From Gp1-AA122 sp036378535 (GTDB taxonomy: Bacteria; Acidobacteriota; Terriglobia; Terriglobales; Acidobacteriaceae): 64,000 bases of DNA. This document shows, piece after piece, positions 35,561 through 42,854 of this stretch. The translations under genes and the position numbers were made by a program. Location of the stretch: positions 1 to 64,000 of the forward strand of contig DASUWH010000046.1 in the NCBI GenBank assembly GCA_036378535.1, written 5' to 3'. Every line of letters starts with the position of its first letter. Positions within the stretch are counted from its first letter, which is position 1. The notes beneath the pieces are model-generated. The model did not search any database, was not told the DNA's origin, and worked only from the letters and a program-made list of their open reading frames with translations.

Positions 35561-37300
35561 ATGAAAAACCTGCTCCTCCTCAGTCTGACTTGCAGTTTGC
35601 TCGTTTCGCCCAAATTCATCATCGCAGACACCGGTCTCATGGCCGCCTCGAAGAAGGTGTCGAAGGTCGAGTACCTGTATGCCGACGTCAGTGACGCCAA
35701 CACCATCTTGGCCACCATCGATTCAGGCCTGCTGACCACCTATCAAGGTAAAGATCGCGCTGCCTGGGAGCAGGTTTACCGCAAGAAGCGCGAGCAACTC
35801 GCCAAGGAACTGCAAAAGCTGCCTGCGTCCGGACTCTCTAACGGGGATACCAGAGCCATCGCCGCAATGCGCAAGCAGATGAAGTCCTTCACCGGCGGCG
35901 GAGCCCTTTTCAGCCCGGCGGCCAAGTGCCAGGATGCGGCCCGCAAAGACATTGCCTACCCTCAGCTCAAATCGTCCCTGGTCGCCTGTTTCGTCGAAAT
36001 CGGCAACAACCTCAGTTTTGAAGGCGGAAAGATCAACCGGGTTTCCGCCCTCGACTTACTGCATGAAACCGCCGATCCTGGCCGCCGCAAGGCCGCCTTC
36101 CTTGCTTTTGTTCCGTTGTGGCAGGCCATCAACGGCAACAACGAGCCCAACAGCCCCTATCGCCGCATGATCGCCGGGGCTGTCGCTGAAGCGGCCAAGA
36201 ACGGCTCGGACATCGACAACGCCGCCCGAGACGTCGGCATCGATTCTGCGGAACTCGAACGCTGGCTGGTGCAGATTCTCGATGCCTGGCGTGTATCGAC
36301 GAGTGACGCCCTGATCGAGCCGTGGGACTTCCGTTTTCAGGCCGGAGAGGCCGATCGCTTGCTCGAGTCATATATCCCGCGGGAATCGCTGCAGCCAATC
36401 AACCAGCGCTATTACCGTGATCTCGGCGCCGATTTGGAGCAAATGGGAACGCTCTACGATCTGTCTCCCCGGCCGGGAAAAGCGGCGTTGGCATACACGG
36501 AATTTGTCATCCACGGTCGGATGGTGAAGGGGATGTGGAGGCCCACCGTAGCACGCGTGTCGGCGCCCTACGAGCGCGGCGGTCTGTTTGTATTGAATGA
36601 ACTGGTACACGAGAACGGCCACGTAGCCAATATCACCGCCATTCGCAATCGGCCCGCGTTCGTAGACTGGCCAAGCGATCTTTTCGACGAGGCTTTCGCC
36701 GATGTTCCCGCCTGGAGTACCTACGAACCGAAGTGGCAGCGCAAATATCTGGGCCACGAAGCCCCGGAGCAACTCTCGTTGCGCGCCTTATATTCCGTCG
36801 TTGTCCTGGATGCGGCCTGGTCTTTGTTCGAATTGCGCCTGTTTCGCGCTCCCCAGACCGACCCCAACGAGCTTTGGACCGAAATCACCGGCCGCTACCT
36901 ACATATCGTGCCGCATCCCGAGCTTTCCTGGTGGGCGGTGCGCGTACAGTTGGCGGATCTTCCCGGATACATGGTGAATTACGGTTTAGGGGCCATCCTC
37001 ACCGCTGAGATGCGGCGGCACATTTCAGAAGCGCTGGGTGCTTTCGACGCCGGAGATCCCCGCTGGTATGGCTGGCTCTCCGAACACCTGCTGCGCTATG
37101 GCTCGGAGCGTGACACTCTCACCTTGATGCACGATTTTTTGGGGCGTCCGGTCTCGCCGCAGCCGCTTCTTCAGCAGATCCGCCGCTTAAACCCAAGTGG
37201 TGATCACGCCACCGATTCCGCCGGCCACTCTACTTCTCTGTCCCGCGAGTATCCCGCAGGACTCTCCCAGCTTTCATCACAAAAACCACGCTTTCCATAG
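35561..37300 (+). CDS. Secreted M3-like zinc metallopeptidase
   Basis: 579 residues with a signal peptide (KNLLLLSLTCSLLVSPKFIIA). The zinc motif HENGH is at residues 350-354 within LNELVHENGHVANI, followed by LFDEAFADVPAW with the likely third-ligand Glu, as in gluzincins of the M3/oligoendopeptidase group. The helical N-terminal half fits the family's channel-like fold. It would cleave oligopeptides in the periplasm, which suits the surrounding prolidase-like amidohydrolases. The 3' end overlaps the convergent amidohydrolase gene by 71 bp; the last ~40 residues look unstructured. Confidence 0.8.
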   Translation: MKNLLLLSLTCSLLVSPKFIIADTGLMAASKKVSKVEYLYADVSDANTILATIDSGLLTTYQGKDRAAWEQVYRKKREQLAKELQKLPASGLSNGDTRAIAAMRKQMKSFTGGGALFSPAAKCQDAARKDIAYPQLKSSLVACFVEIGNNLSFEGGKINRVSALDLLHETADPGRRKAAFLAFVPLWQAINGNNEPNSPYRRMIAGAVAEAAKNGSDIDNAARDVGIDSAELERWLVQILDAWRVSTSDALIEPWDFRFQAGEADRLLESYIPRESLQPINQRYYRDLGADLEQMGTLYDLSPRPGKAALAYTEFVIHGRMVKGMWRPTVARVSAPYERGGLFVLNELVHENGHVANITAIRNRPAFVDWPSDLFDEAFADVPAWSTYEPKWQRKYLGHEAPEQLSLRALYSVVVLDAAWSLFELRLFRAPQTDPNELWTEITGRYLHIVPHPELSWWAVRVQLADLPGYMVNYGLGAILTAEMRRHISEALGAFDAGDPRWYGWLSEHLLRYGSERDTLTLMHDFLGRPVSPQPLLQQIRRLNPSGDHATDSAGHSTSLSREYPAGLSQLSSQKPRFP

Positions 37301-38540
37301 CGTGAATATCTTTGCTGGGATCGCCGGAGACGGCGATGACGTCCGCGGCTTTCCCTTGTTCCAGTGAACCGATTTCGCTCGACAACCCCAGTAATTCAGC
37401 CCCATTTGTCGTGGCCGTCTGCAAAGCTGCAATTGGCGTTAACCCACCTTTGACCATTGCCGCAAATTCATTCGGCAAGAAATCCGGGTCGTCATCTAGC
37501 CCAAACGCGATTCTGAGGTGGTGCTTTAGGGCGCGCTGAAAAGCTTCCGATTGATACTTCACGATGAGACGCGATTTTTCCAGCGCCACCGCATCCAAGC
37601 CGCTCCCGCTGCCTATGGCTGCATACCTCTGCATGACCGACAGCGTGGGTACGAGCCATGTGCCCTTGCTTTCCATTAACGCGGCGCCTTCCTCGTCGAG
37701 GAGTGTCCCGTGTTCGATGGAATCGACGCCTGCCCGAACCGCGGACTTAATACCATCCTGTCCCTCCGCGTGAGCCATGACGCGTTTGTGCGCCCGGTGG
37801 GCTACCTCGACAGCCCTGCTCATTTGTTCTTCGCTGAGCTCCTGTACGTTGAAGTCGCTCATGGGATCGGAAATTCCACCCGTGGCCATCAGCTTTATCC
37901 AGTCGGCACCGTACTTGATGTCGTGTCTTACCGCGGCTGAGACGCCATCCACCGTGTCAGCAAGGTTGGGGCGAAGGGGCAGCGACTGGTCCGCCGCCAG
38001 AGCATCCGCGTCTCCATGACCGCCGGTAACTGAAATGAAGTTGCCGGCCGAAAGCATACGCGGCCCCTCTATCAGGCCCATGGCGATGCTGTCGCGCAGC
38101 GCCAGCTGCCCATAACCAAGGTCTTGTTCGCCCGCGTCTCGCAACGTCGTAAATCCGTGATCCAGCCAAATTTGCAGGTTGTGAGCACCCCATAACGTGG
38201 CTTGGGCCGACGACATGCGTAGCTGCGCAACCGGTGACAGGTCTTTCAAGTTGCCCAGTACGTGGGCATGACAATCAACCAAGCCCGGCAACACCGTCAA
38301 CCCAGTCAGATCGATGACTCTCAGTTTTCCTGGCGCGTGCTCTGTGACTGCGGAGATTGGGCCGATCGCAACAATCATTCCATCTTTGATCAGAATAGCT
38401 TGGCCATTCGCTATCGAACCTTTCCTCATGTCGATCAGCCGAGTCGTTTTGATCAGGATGGGATCATGAAGTGACGAAGCCGCGAATGCAACGCTAAGAC
38501 CTGTCAACAGCCACAGCCCAACTAAAATCGTGCGATTCAT
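37230..38540 (-). CDS. Secreted amidohydrolase (prolidase-like), paralogue
   Basis: About 436 residues. The start is the second of two adjacent ATGs, best spaced from GGAGGG, giving MNRTILVGLWLLTGLSVAFA as signal peptide. Motifs: DCHAHVLG, DWIKLMATGG, MAHAEG, SIEHGT. The usual LGTDAG is replaced by AFGLDDDPDF, which keeps an Asp at the catalytic position. The C-terminal AADVIAVSGDPSKDI matches the paralogue at 33607-34896. Likely hydrolyses a dipeptide or amide outside the cytoplasm. Confidence 0.87.
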   Translation of the reverse strand: MNRTILVGLWLLTGLSVAFAASSLHDPILIKTTRLIDMRKGSIANGQAILIKDGMIVAIGPISAVTEHAPGKLRVIDLTGLTVLPGLVDCHAHVLGNLKDLSPVAQLRMSSAQATLWGAHNLQIWLDHGFTTLRDAGEQDLGYGQLALRDSIAMGLIEGPRMLSAGNFISVTGGHGDADALAADQSLPLRPNLADTVDGVSAAVRHDIKYGADWIKLMATGGISDPMSDFNVQELSEEQMSRAVEVAHRAHKRVMAHAEGQDGIKSAVRAGVDSIEHGTLLDEEGAALMESKGTWLVPTLSVMQRYAAIGSGSGLDAVALEKSRLIVKYQSEAFQRALKHHLRIAFGLDDDPDFLPNEFAAMVKGGLTPIAALQTATTNGAELLGLSSEIGSLEQGKAADVIAVSGDPSKDIHAMESVVFVMKAGRVLRDTRGTEK

Positions 38541-38849
38541 CATCCCTCCACGAAACGAACACATCGCCCTTTTCGTAATGGCGCTTGCGGCGCGTACGGA
38601 CTAAGAATTTAGGCCAGAATACGTGCGTGAAATCTGCGCCATTATATTTGCTGAGATCGAAGGCCGCGAGCTTCGATTATGACCGAGACGGCGAGGTAGC
38701 CAAGGCCGCTTTAATTGCAGTCATCGCTTGAATTTGCACTGCGGCTACAAGCCTATGCGGGGGAGTCCTCTGCCGCGAATGGCACTAACGTGCAGCGAGT
38801 TTCAGTGATCTTCTTTTGTGATCTGCATCGGGCGTGCTTGCGCGAAGAA

Positions 38850-39296
38850 CTAGAGTTCCACAGCAACGTCGACGGTGACATCCGGGGTCGCAACTGCGAC
38901 CGTGCCGTAGAGTGGTCACCTGCCCTTGAACCTCTCAACCAGTAGATCACCCTGTTGTTGGGTCACGCCCTTGATCCGAAACTGGAGTCGCACCGAGTTG
39001 AAGAGGGACAGATCAGAACGCACCGGATGAGAGCGGTCGATCACGCCGTGGATATCGACCGCGACATGGGGCAGTGGAATGCCTTCGGCCTTCGCGATGA
39101 CGCCTACGAGCTCCACCCCGCAGGTCGCCACGCCGGCAAGAAAAAGCTCGACAGGAGTCAGCGCCTCGCCGGGGCAGCCGTTTTGCACGGGACCATCTAC
39201 AACGAAGTAGTGATTGCGGGCGCTTGTGAGCACCCGGCCGAACGTTTCGGTTGAAGCTGCGTGTAAGGAATGTTCGCGTACATTCGGGTCATTCAT
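38850..39296 (-). CDS. OsmC-family protein with in-frame TGA (candidate selenoprotein)
   Basis: OsmC/Ohr proteins reduce organic peroxides with two cysteines. Cys59 lies in LAGVATCGVEL. The frame then meets TGA (38916-38918) after ERFKGR, exactly where the family has its second Cys in a C-P motif. Reading on gives PLYGTVAVATPDVTVDV and a TAG at 38850-38852, a family-like C-terminus. With TGA decoded, the protein is 148 residues with reactive residues 59 and 127, close to the Cys59/Cys125 of E. coli OsmC. A SECIS-like hairpin follows the TGA. If TGA stops translation, the product loses the second redox residue. It lies 40 bp downstream of the YtcJ-like gene, probably co-transcribed. Confidence 0.75.
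38886..38901 (-). promoter_or_regulatory. SECIS-like hairpin after the TGA of osmC
   Basis: On the coding strand GGTCGC pairs perfectly with GCGACC around the loop AGTT. The loop begins 21 bases after the TGA. Bacterial SECIS elements have a short stem, a small apical loop with G early in the loop, and a distance of roughly 16-37 bases, all met here. Binding by SelB is inference. Confidence 0.5.
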
Positions 39297-39336
39297 GGGC
39301 ACTCCACGTTGCGAATTTTCCAGCCAGTGAATTTGG

Positions 39337-41040
39337 TTACGGTCGAGCACCAAAGACCGTTTTTCCACCAAAGATCGTCCACAGCACCTTTGTATCGCGT
39401 GCTTCTTCGGCAGTGACTGTTAGCACGTCCCGATCCACCAGAGCGAAGTCTGCCTGCTTTCCGGGAGCGATCGATCCGATCCTCTCCCGCAGCCCCAATG
39501 CTCGAGCGGCATTCCGGGTATAGGCATACAGCATGGCTTCCCGCGGCATGCGCTGACTCGCGTCTAGTACGCCAGCTGGGCCTTTGCGGGTTTCGGCTTG
39601 ATAGATCGCTCGAAACACGTTTGCTGTGGAGACCGGCCAGTCACTAGCGCCGGCGATGATGCCACCTTCGTCCAGCACCGACCGTGCCGGGTACTGCCAC
39701 CGATACAAGCTGGGATCAATGTATGGTTTGACCAACTCGATCGTGTCTGTTCCAGCGTTGGCCCAGTACAGTTGGAAGGAGGCGATCACCCCGAGTTCGT
39801 GGAAGCGGGGAATGTCCTTCGGCCGAATGAGCTGCAGATGCGTGATAGTGTGCGGCAAGCCAGAATTGCCACTTGCCTTTCGCGCTGCTTCGATGCCGTT
39901 CAGCGCTTCGGTAACGGCTTGATCTCCAATCGCATGCACATGGACGATCATTCCCGCCTTGTCCGCCGCGATTGCAATCTTGGCAAAATCCTTCGGGTCG
40001 AACAGCAGCTCGCCATTCTTGCCCGTCGTCCGATACGGTTTCGACAGCACGGCGGTTTGGGATGGATACTCCAGCACACCATCGGCAAAGACCTTGATGC
40101 CGATGACCTTCACGTCCGGCACCTTGCTGAACTGCTCGCGTGCTTGTAACGCCTTCGCCAGCTGCTGTTCTGGGTGGCCTTTCCTGAACTCGATTACCGG
40201 CAGCGCCCCAACGTGGGAGTTCAACCCATGGCTCTCCGCCAGTCGGCGGTAACTGGCGAGAATCGCATCGCTAGCTGCAGGATCGAGCCACGCGGTAATT
40301 CCCAATCGGTGCATGTAACCAACGGCAGCACGCCCGGCCTCGAGCATGCGTTCTTCGCTGGGCTTGGGGATAACTGCTCGAACCTTCTCCACTCCTGCAT
40401 CTACCAGAAAGCCGTTTGGCTCAAGGTCTGGCCCCAACCCGTAATACCCGCGACCGACCGAGTCGAGTCTGCTGATCAGTTGCTTGTCGATACCGGCTCG
40501 CTTCAGCAAAGCTTTATTTGCCCATGCGGTATGCCCATCCATGCCCTCTAGCAGCACGGGTTGGTTTGTGTACTCGCCGGCGCTAAAACGGTCGTTTAGT
40601 TCTTTGTTCTTCGACCAGAACGCGAGCGGGATTCCGCTCACGACCAGAATGTCGCCCTGCAGCCCGCGACCGGTCTTCTTCGCGTCAGCAACGACGGCGG
40701 CCAGCTGATCGACGGTCGCGATGTTCTCATCCACGACGGCCGAGACCAGAGACAAGCCGCCATCCACAGCGTGGCAGTGGCTGTCGATCAACCCGGGTAG
40801 CAAGAGATTACCCTTGAGGTCGATCATCCCCGCGCCGCTCGTTACTGCTTTTGAAACGTCATCGAGGTTACCCACGGCCACGATCTTGTCGCCTTTGATC
40901 GCGATGGCCGAGGCATAAGGATGCTCCGGTTCACCCGTGAAGATCTTGCTGTTGTACAGGACTTGTTCGTCGCTTGCACCAGCAAATGCAGCGACGTGAA
41001 GAATGATAGAAAACGACAGCATGAACACCCATCTCGGCAT
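39337..41040 (-). CDS. Secreted YtcJ-like amidohydrolase (amidohydrolase family 3)
   Basis: About 567 residues. The start at 41040 has GGAGG eight bases upstream and gives a signal peptide (WVFMLSFSIILHVAAFAGA); a longer frame to 41325 would run toward the att site and is rejected. Family motifs are LLLPGLIDSHCHAVDGG, LLEGMDGHTAWANKALL, VHVHAIGDQAVTEALNGIE, ITHLQLI and IIAGASDWPV. YtcJ-type enzymes hydrolyse amides, formamides or N-acyl groups; substrate unknown. It is the last gene inside the island and is followed 40 bp later by the osmC-like gene. Confidence 0.88.
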   Translation of the reverse strand: MPRWVFMLSFSIILHVAAFAGASDEQVLYNSKIFTGEPEHPYASAIAIKGDKIVAVGNLDDVSKAVTSGAGMIDLKGNLLLPGLIDSHCHAVDGGLSLVSAVVDENIATVDQLAAVVADAKKTGRGLQGDILVVSGIPLAFWSKNKELNDRFSAGEYTNQPVLLEGMDGHTAWANKALLKRAGIDKQLISRLDSVGRGYYGLGPDLEPNGFLVDAGVEKVRAVIPKPSEERMLEAGRAAVGYMHRLGITAWLDPAASDAILASYRRLAESHGLNSHVGALPVIEFRKGHPEQQLAKALQAREQFSKVPDVKVIGIKVFADGVLEYPSQTAVLSKPYRTTGKNGELLFDPKDFAKIAIAADKAGMIVHVHAIGDQAVTEALNGIEAARKASGNSGLPHTITHLQLIRPKDIPRFHELGVIASFQLYWANAGTDTIELVKPYIDPSLYRWQYPARSVLDEGGIIAGASDWPVSTANVFRAIYQAETRKGPAGVLDASQRMPREAMLYAYTRNAARALGLRERIGSIAPGKQADFALVDRDVLTVTAEEARDTKVLWTIFGGKTVFGARP

Positions 41041-41397
41041 CGACAATGTCCTCCGGCTGAGAGCAGACACGATAGCACATGGCATGGTCGAGGCGGAGAG
41101 CCTTGGCGTCGACGTTGTCTCCATCCCGGCGGCTCGGCAAGGTTGGTGGCAACAGCCGTCAAAGATGAGTTGGCAACGCGGAGCGATGATGTCGCTCCCG
41201 AGGAGCATGGCACGAGGGTTCCCAGCACTCGTACGCGCCTCATCTCGAAACGACCGCTGTGCATTGGTCGTGCGGCTTGTATGAATGGAAAACTGGGTAA
41301 CAACTTGGGTAACAACCGCGACCAAAACCGCCCACTTGTGACTAAAACTACGACCGGGAAGTCGTTGAAACCATTTATTTTCAGCTCAGGTTACAAA

Positions 41398-41434
41398 CAG
41401 TAGGTTGAAGGTTCGATTCCTTCCGCGCTCACCA
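41398..41434 (+). repeat. attR: Right attachment site (37-bp direct repeat)
   Basis: An exact copy of 4101-4137, ending in the tRNA CCA. Upstream of it the sequence (TTTTCAGCTCAGGTTACAAA) is not tRNA-like, so only the tRNA 3' end is duplicated here, as expected for the distal end of an integrated element. Confidence 0.85.
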
Positions 41435-41795
41435 AAATTTCATGCACTTACCGACGGCACTTAAGAGGATTCGTCGGTATCCTTATTATTATTATTTTCT
41501 ACGCGCACTTCAGCGCCTGCTCCCGAGAACGGCTGCGGTCTCCGACGCTTCAGAGCGCTGCAGGGCAGAACAGGCTGCCGCAAAAGAATCTTGCTGGAGG
41601 ACGAGTCGAGGAAAACGCCTAGCACAGCGCTACAGATGGGCACGAGTATATTCACGGCGATTGTCGGCGACGCAACACCGTCGTGCTCGGGCACGGCGGT
41701 TCGCTTCCCAACCTCGCCCAATCTTTCCGCAGGCTGTTAAGCCTGCGCCCTCGACAACCCCGCGGTGTATGCCCAAGGCAGGCGGACAACGGCAA
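41435..41795. other. Gap right of the island
   Basis: No gene recognised. The only sizeable frame is Arg/Ala-rich and overlaps the end of the next gene on the other strand. Confidence 0.45.
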
Positions 41796-42785
41796 TCAGT
41801 GCAGAATCAGTTTTTGCACGCGCCAGTTGAGCAGTTCTCCTACAAATAAAGTGTTTTCCGACGGGCAGGCGATTTCATGGACCCAGCCAAACTGGCCCAA
41901 TTGCTTTCCCGATTTGCCGAATACGCCTAAAACGTTCCCATCGAGGTCCATCTTATATATCCGTCCCGGATTGGAGTCGGAGGTGTAGAGATACTGCTTG
42001 GGACCGGGCGTAATGCAAATCGCCCAGGGCGCGCCGATGTTGGTGAACTGCTTCAGGAAATTTCCGTCACCGTCAAAGACTTGAATACGGTGATTTTCGC
42101 GATCGCCGACGTAGACATTGCCCTTGGCGTCGGTGGCAATGGAATGTACGGTGTGAAATTCGCCGGGTTCGGTTCCACGTTTGCCCCAGGCTTTGACCCA
42201 GTCACCGTTCTTGTCATATTTCACGACGCGGGAATTGCCGTAGCCGTCTGCCATGAAACTGTTTCCGGCAGCGTCCCAGGCCACGTCGGTGGGGCGATTG
42301 AAAAGTCTTTGCGAGAAGGTCGCGAAATCCGGAGGAGGAGGCGGCGGGGGCGGAGCGCCAGGCGCCGGAGCGGCGGCGCCTTCGACCGCTTCCGGCTTGC
42401 GTCCGAACAGCATCTTCACCCGGCCTTGCGGATCGAACTCGATGACCATGTTTGCGCCTTCATCGACGCACCAAATGTTGTCGTCCTTGTCGATGCGGAC
42501 CGTGTGGGCAAACGAGAACCCGTACAGGTCTTTGCCAATCTCCCGCATGAATTTCCCTGTGGCATCGAATTCGAAGAGACGGGTCTGCGCGCTGCGGGTG
42601 AAGACGAAGATGTTCCCTTTCGAGTTCACGGCTACGCCGGCCGCTTCGCCGAGGTAAAGGTCAGGCGGAAGCTTGAGCAGGTTGGGCACCGACTCATACT
42701 TTATTTCGGGAATCGATCCCTCTTGAGCCCAACTGAACAGCGACACGAGCAGTAATAAGGACAGCAACAAGGCGAAGCGTTTCAT
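41796..42785 (-). CDS. Secreted NHL-repeat (peptidyl-amidating-lyase-like) propeller protein
   Basis: 329 residues with a signal peptide (FALLLSLLLLVSLFSWAQ). About five NHL blades, such as PTDVAWDAAGNSFMADGYGN and HSIATDAKGNVYVGDRENH, are of the kind found in peptidylglycine alpha-amidating-lyase-like proteins. A proline run (P x8) forms a linker in the middle. It differs from the island propellers in lacking a cytochrome neighbour. Probably a periplasmic or surface binding protein. Confidence 0.85.
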   Translation of the reverse strand: MKRFALLLSLLLLVSLFSWAQEGSIPEIKYESVPNLLKLPPDLYLGEAAGVAVNSKGNIFVFTRSAQTRLFEFDATGKFMREIGKDLYGFSFAHTVRIDKDDNIWCVDEGANMVIEFDPQGRVKMLFGRKPEAVEGAAAPAPGAPPPPPPPPDFATFSQRLFNRPTDVAWDAAGNSFMADGYGNSRVVKYDKNGDWVKAWGKRGTEPGEFHTVHSIATDAKGNVYVGDRENHRIQVFDGDGNFLKQFTNIGAPWAICITPGPKQYLYTSDSNPGRIYKMDLDGNVLGVFGKSGKQLGQFGWVHEIACPSENTLFVGELLNWRVQKLILH

Positions 42786-42810
42786 TCATCCTCCAGTCGT
42801 TAGCTATTAG

Positions 42811-42854
42811 TCGTTGGTCGTTAGCGCCAAATTATGTCCGCTAACGACCGACGA
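42811..42854. repeat. Inverted repeat between NHL and acylase genes
   Basis: A 15-base arm TCGTTGGTCGTTAGC and its complement (one mismatch) are separated by 14 bases and overlap the stop codon of the acylase gene. A partial extra copy (GTCGTTAGC) precedes it. There is no U-tract, so it looks like a dispersed intergenic repeat or a weak transcript-end hairpin. Confidence 0.55.

Larger units (their letters stand above)
4101..41434. mobile_element. 37.3-kb tRNA-Lys-targeted genomic island
   Basis: The element is bounded by perfect 37-bp direct repeats of a tRNA 3' end and carries a tyrosine recombinase directly inside the left repeat. The distance from repeat to repeat is 37,297 bp. Contents: a multiheme cytochrome cluster, a GH99-like lipoprotein, DNA ligase, kinase, a giant secreted protein, ArsR/AHSA1, amidohydrolases, a peptidase and OsmC. 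No conjugation, replication or phage structural genes are visible, so it is either mobilised in trans or immobilised. Gene fragments at 15984-16193 and 19647-19841 and the frameshifted integrase fit an ageing island. Excision has not been shown. Confidence 0.7.

Noticed and set aside
41041..41325. An N-terminal extension of the YtcJ-like gene reaching toward the right att site.
   Set aside because: The signal peptide begins at 41040 with a good ribosome-binding site; the upstream residues are not protein-like.
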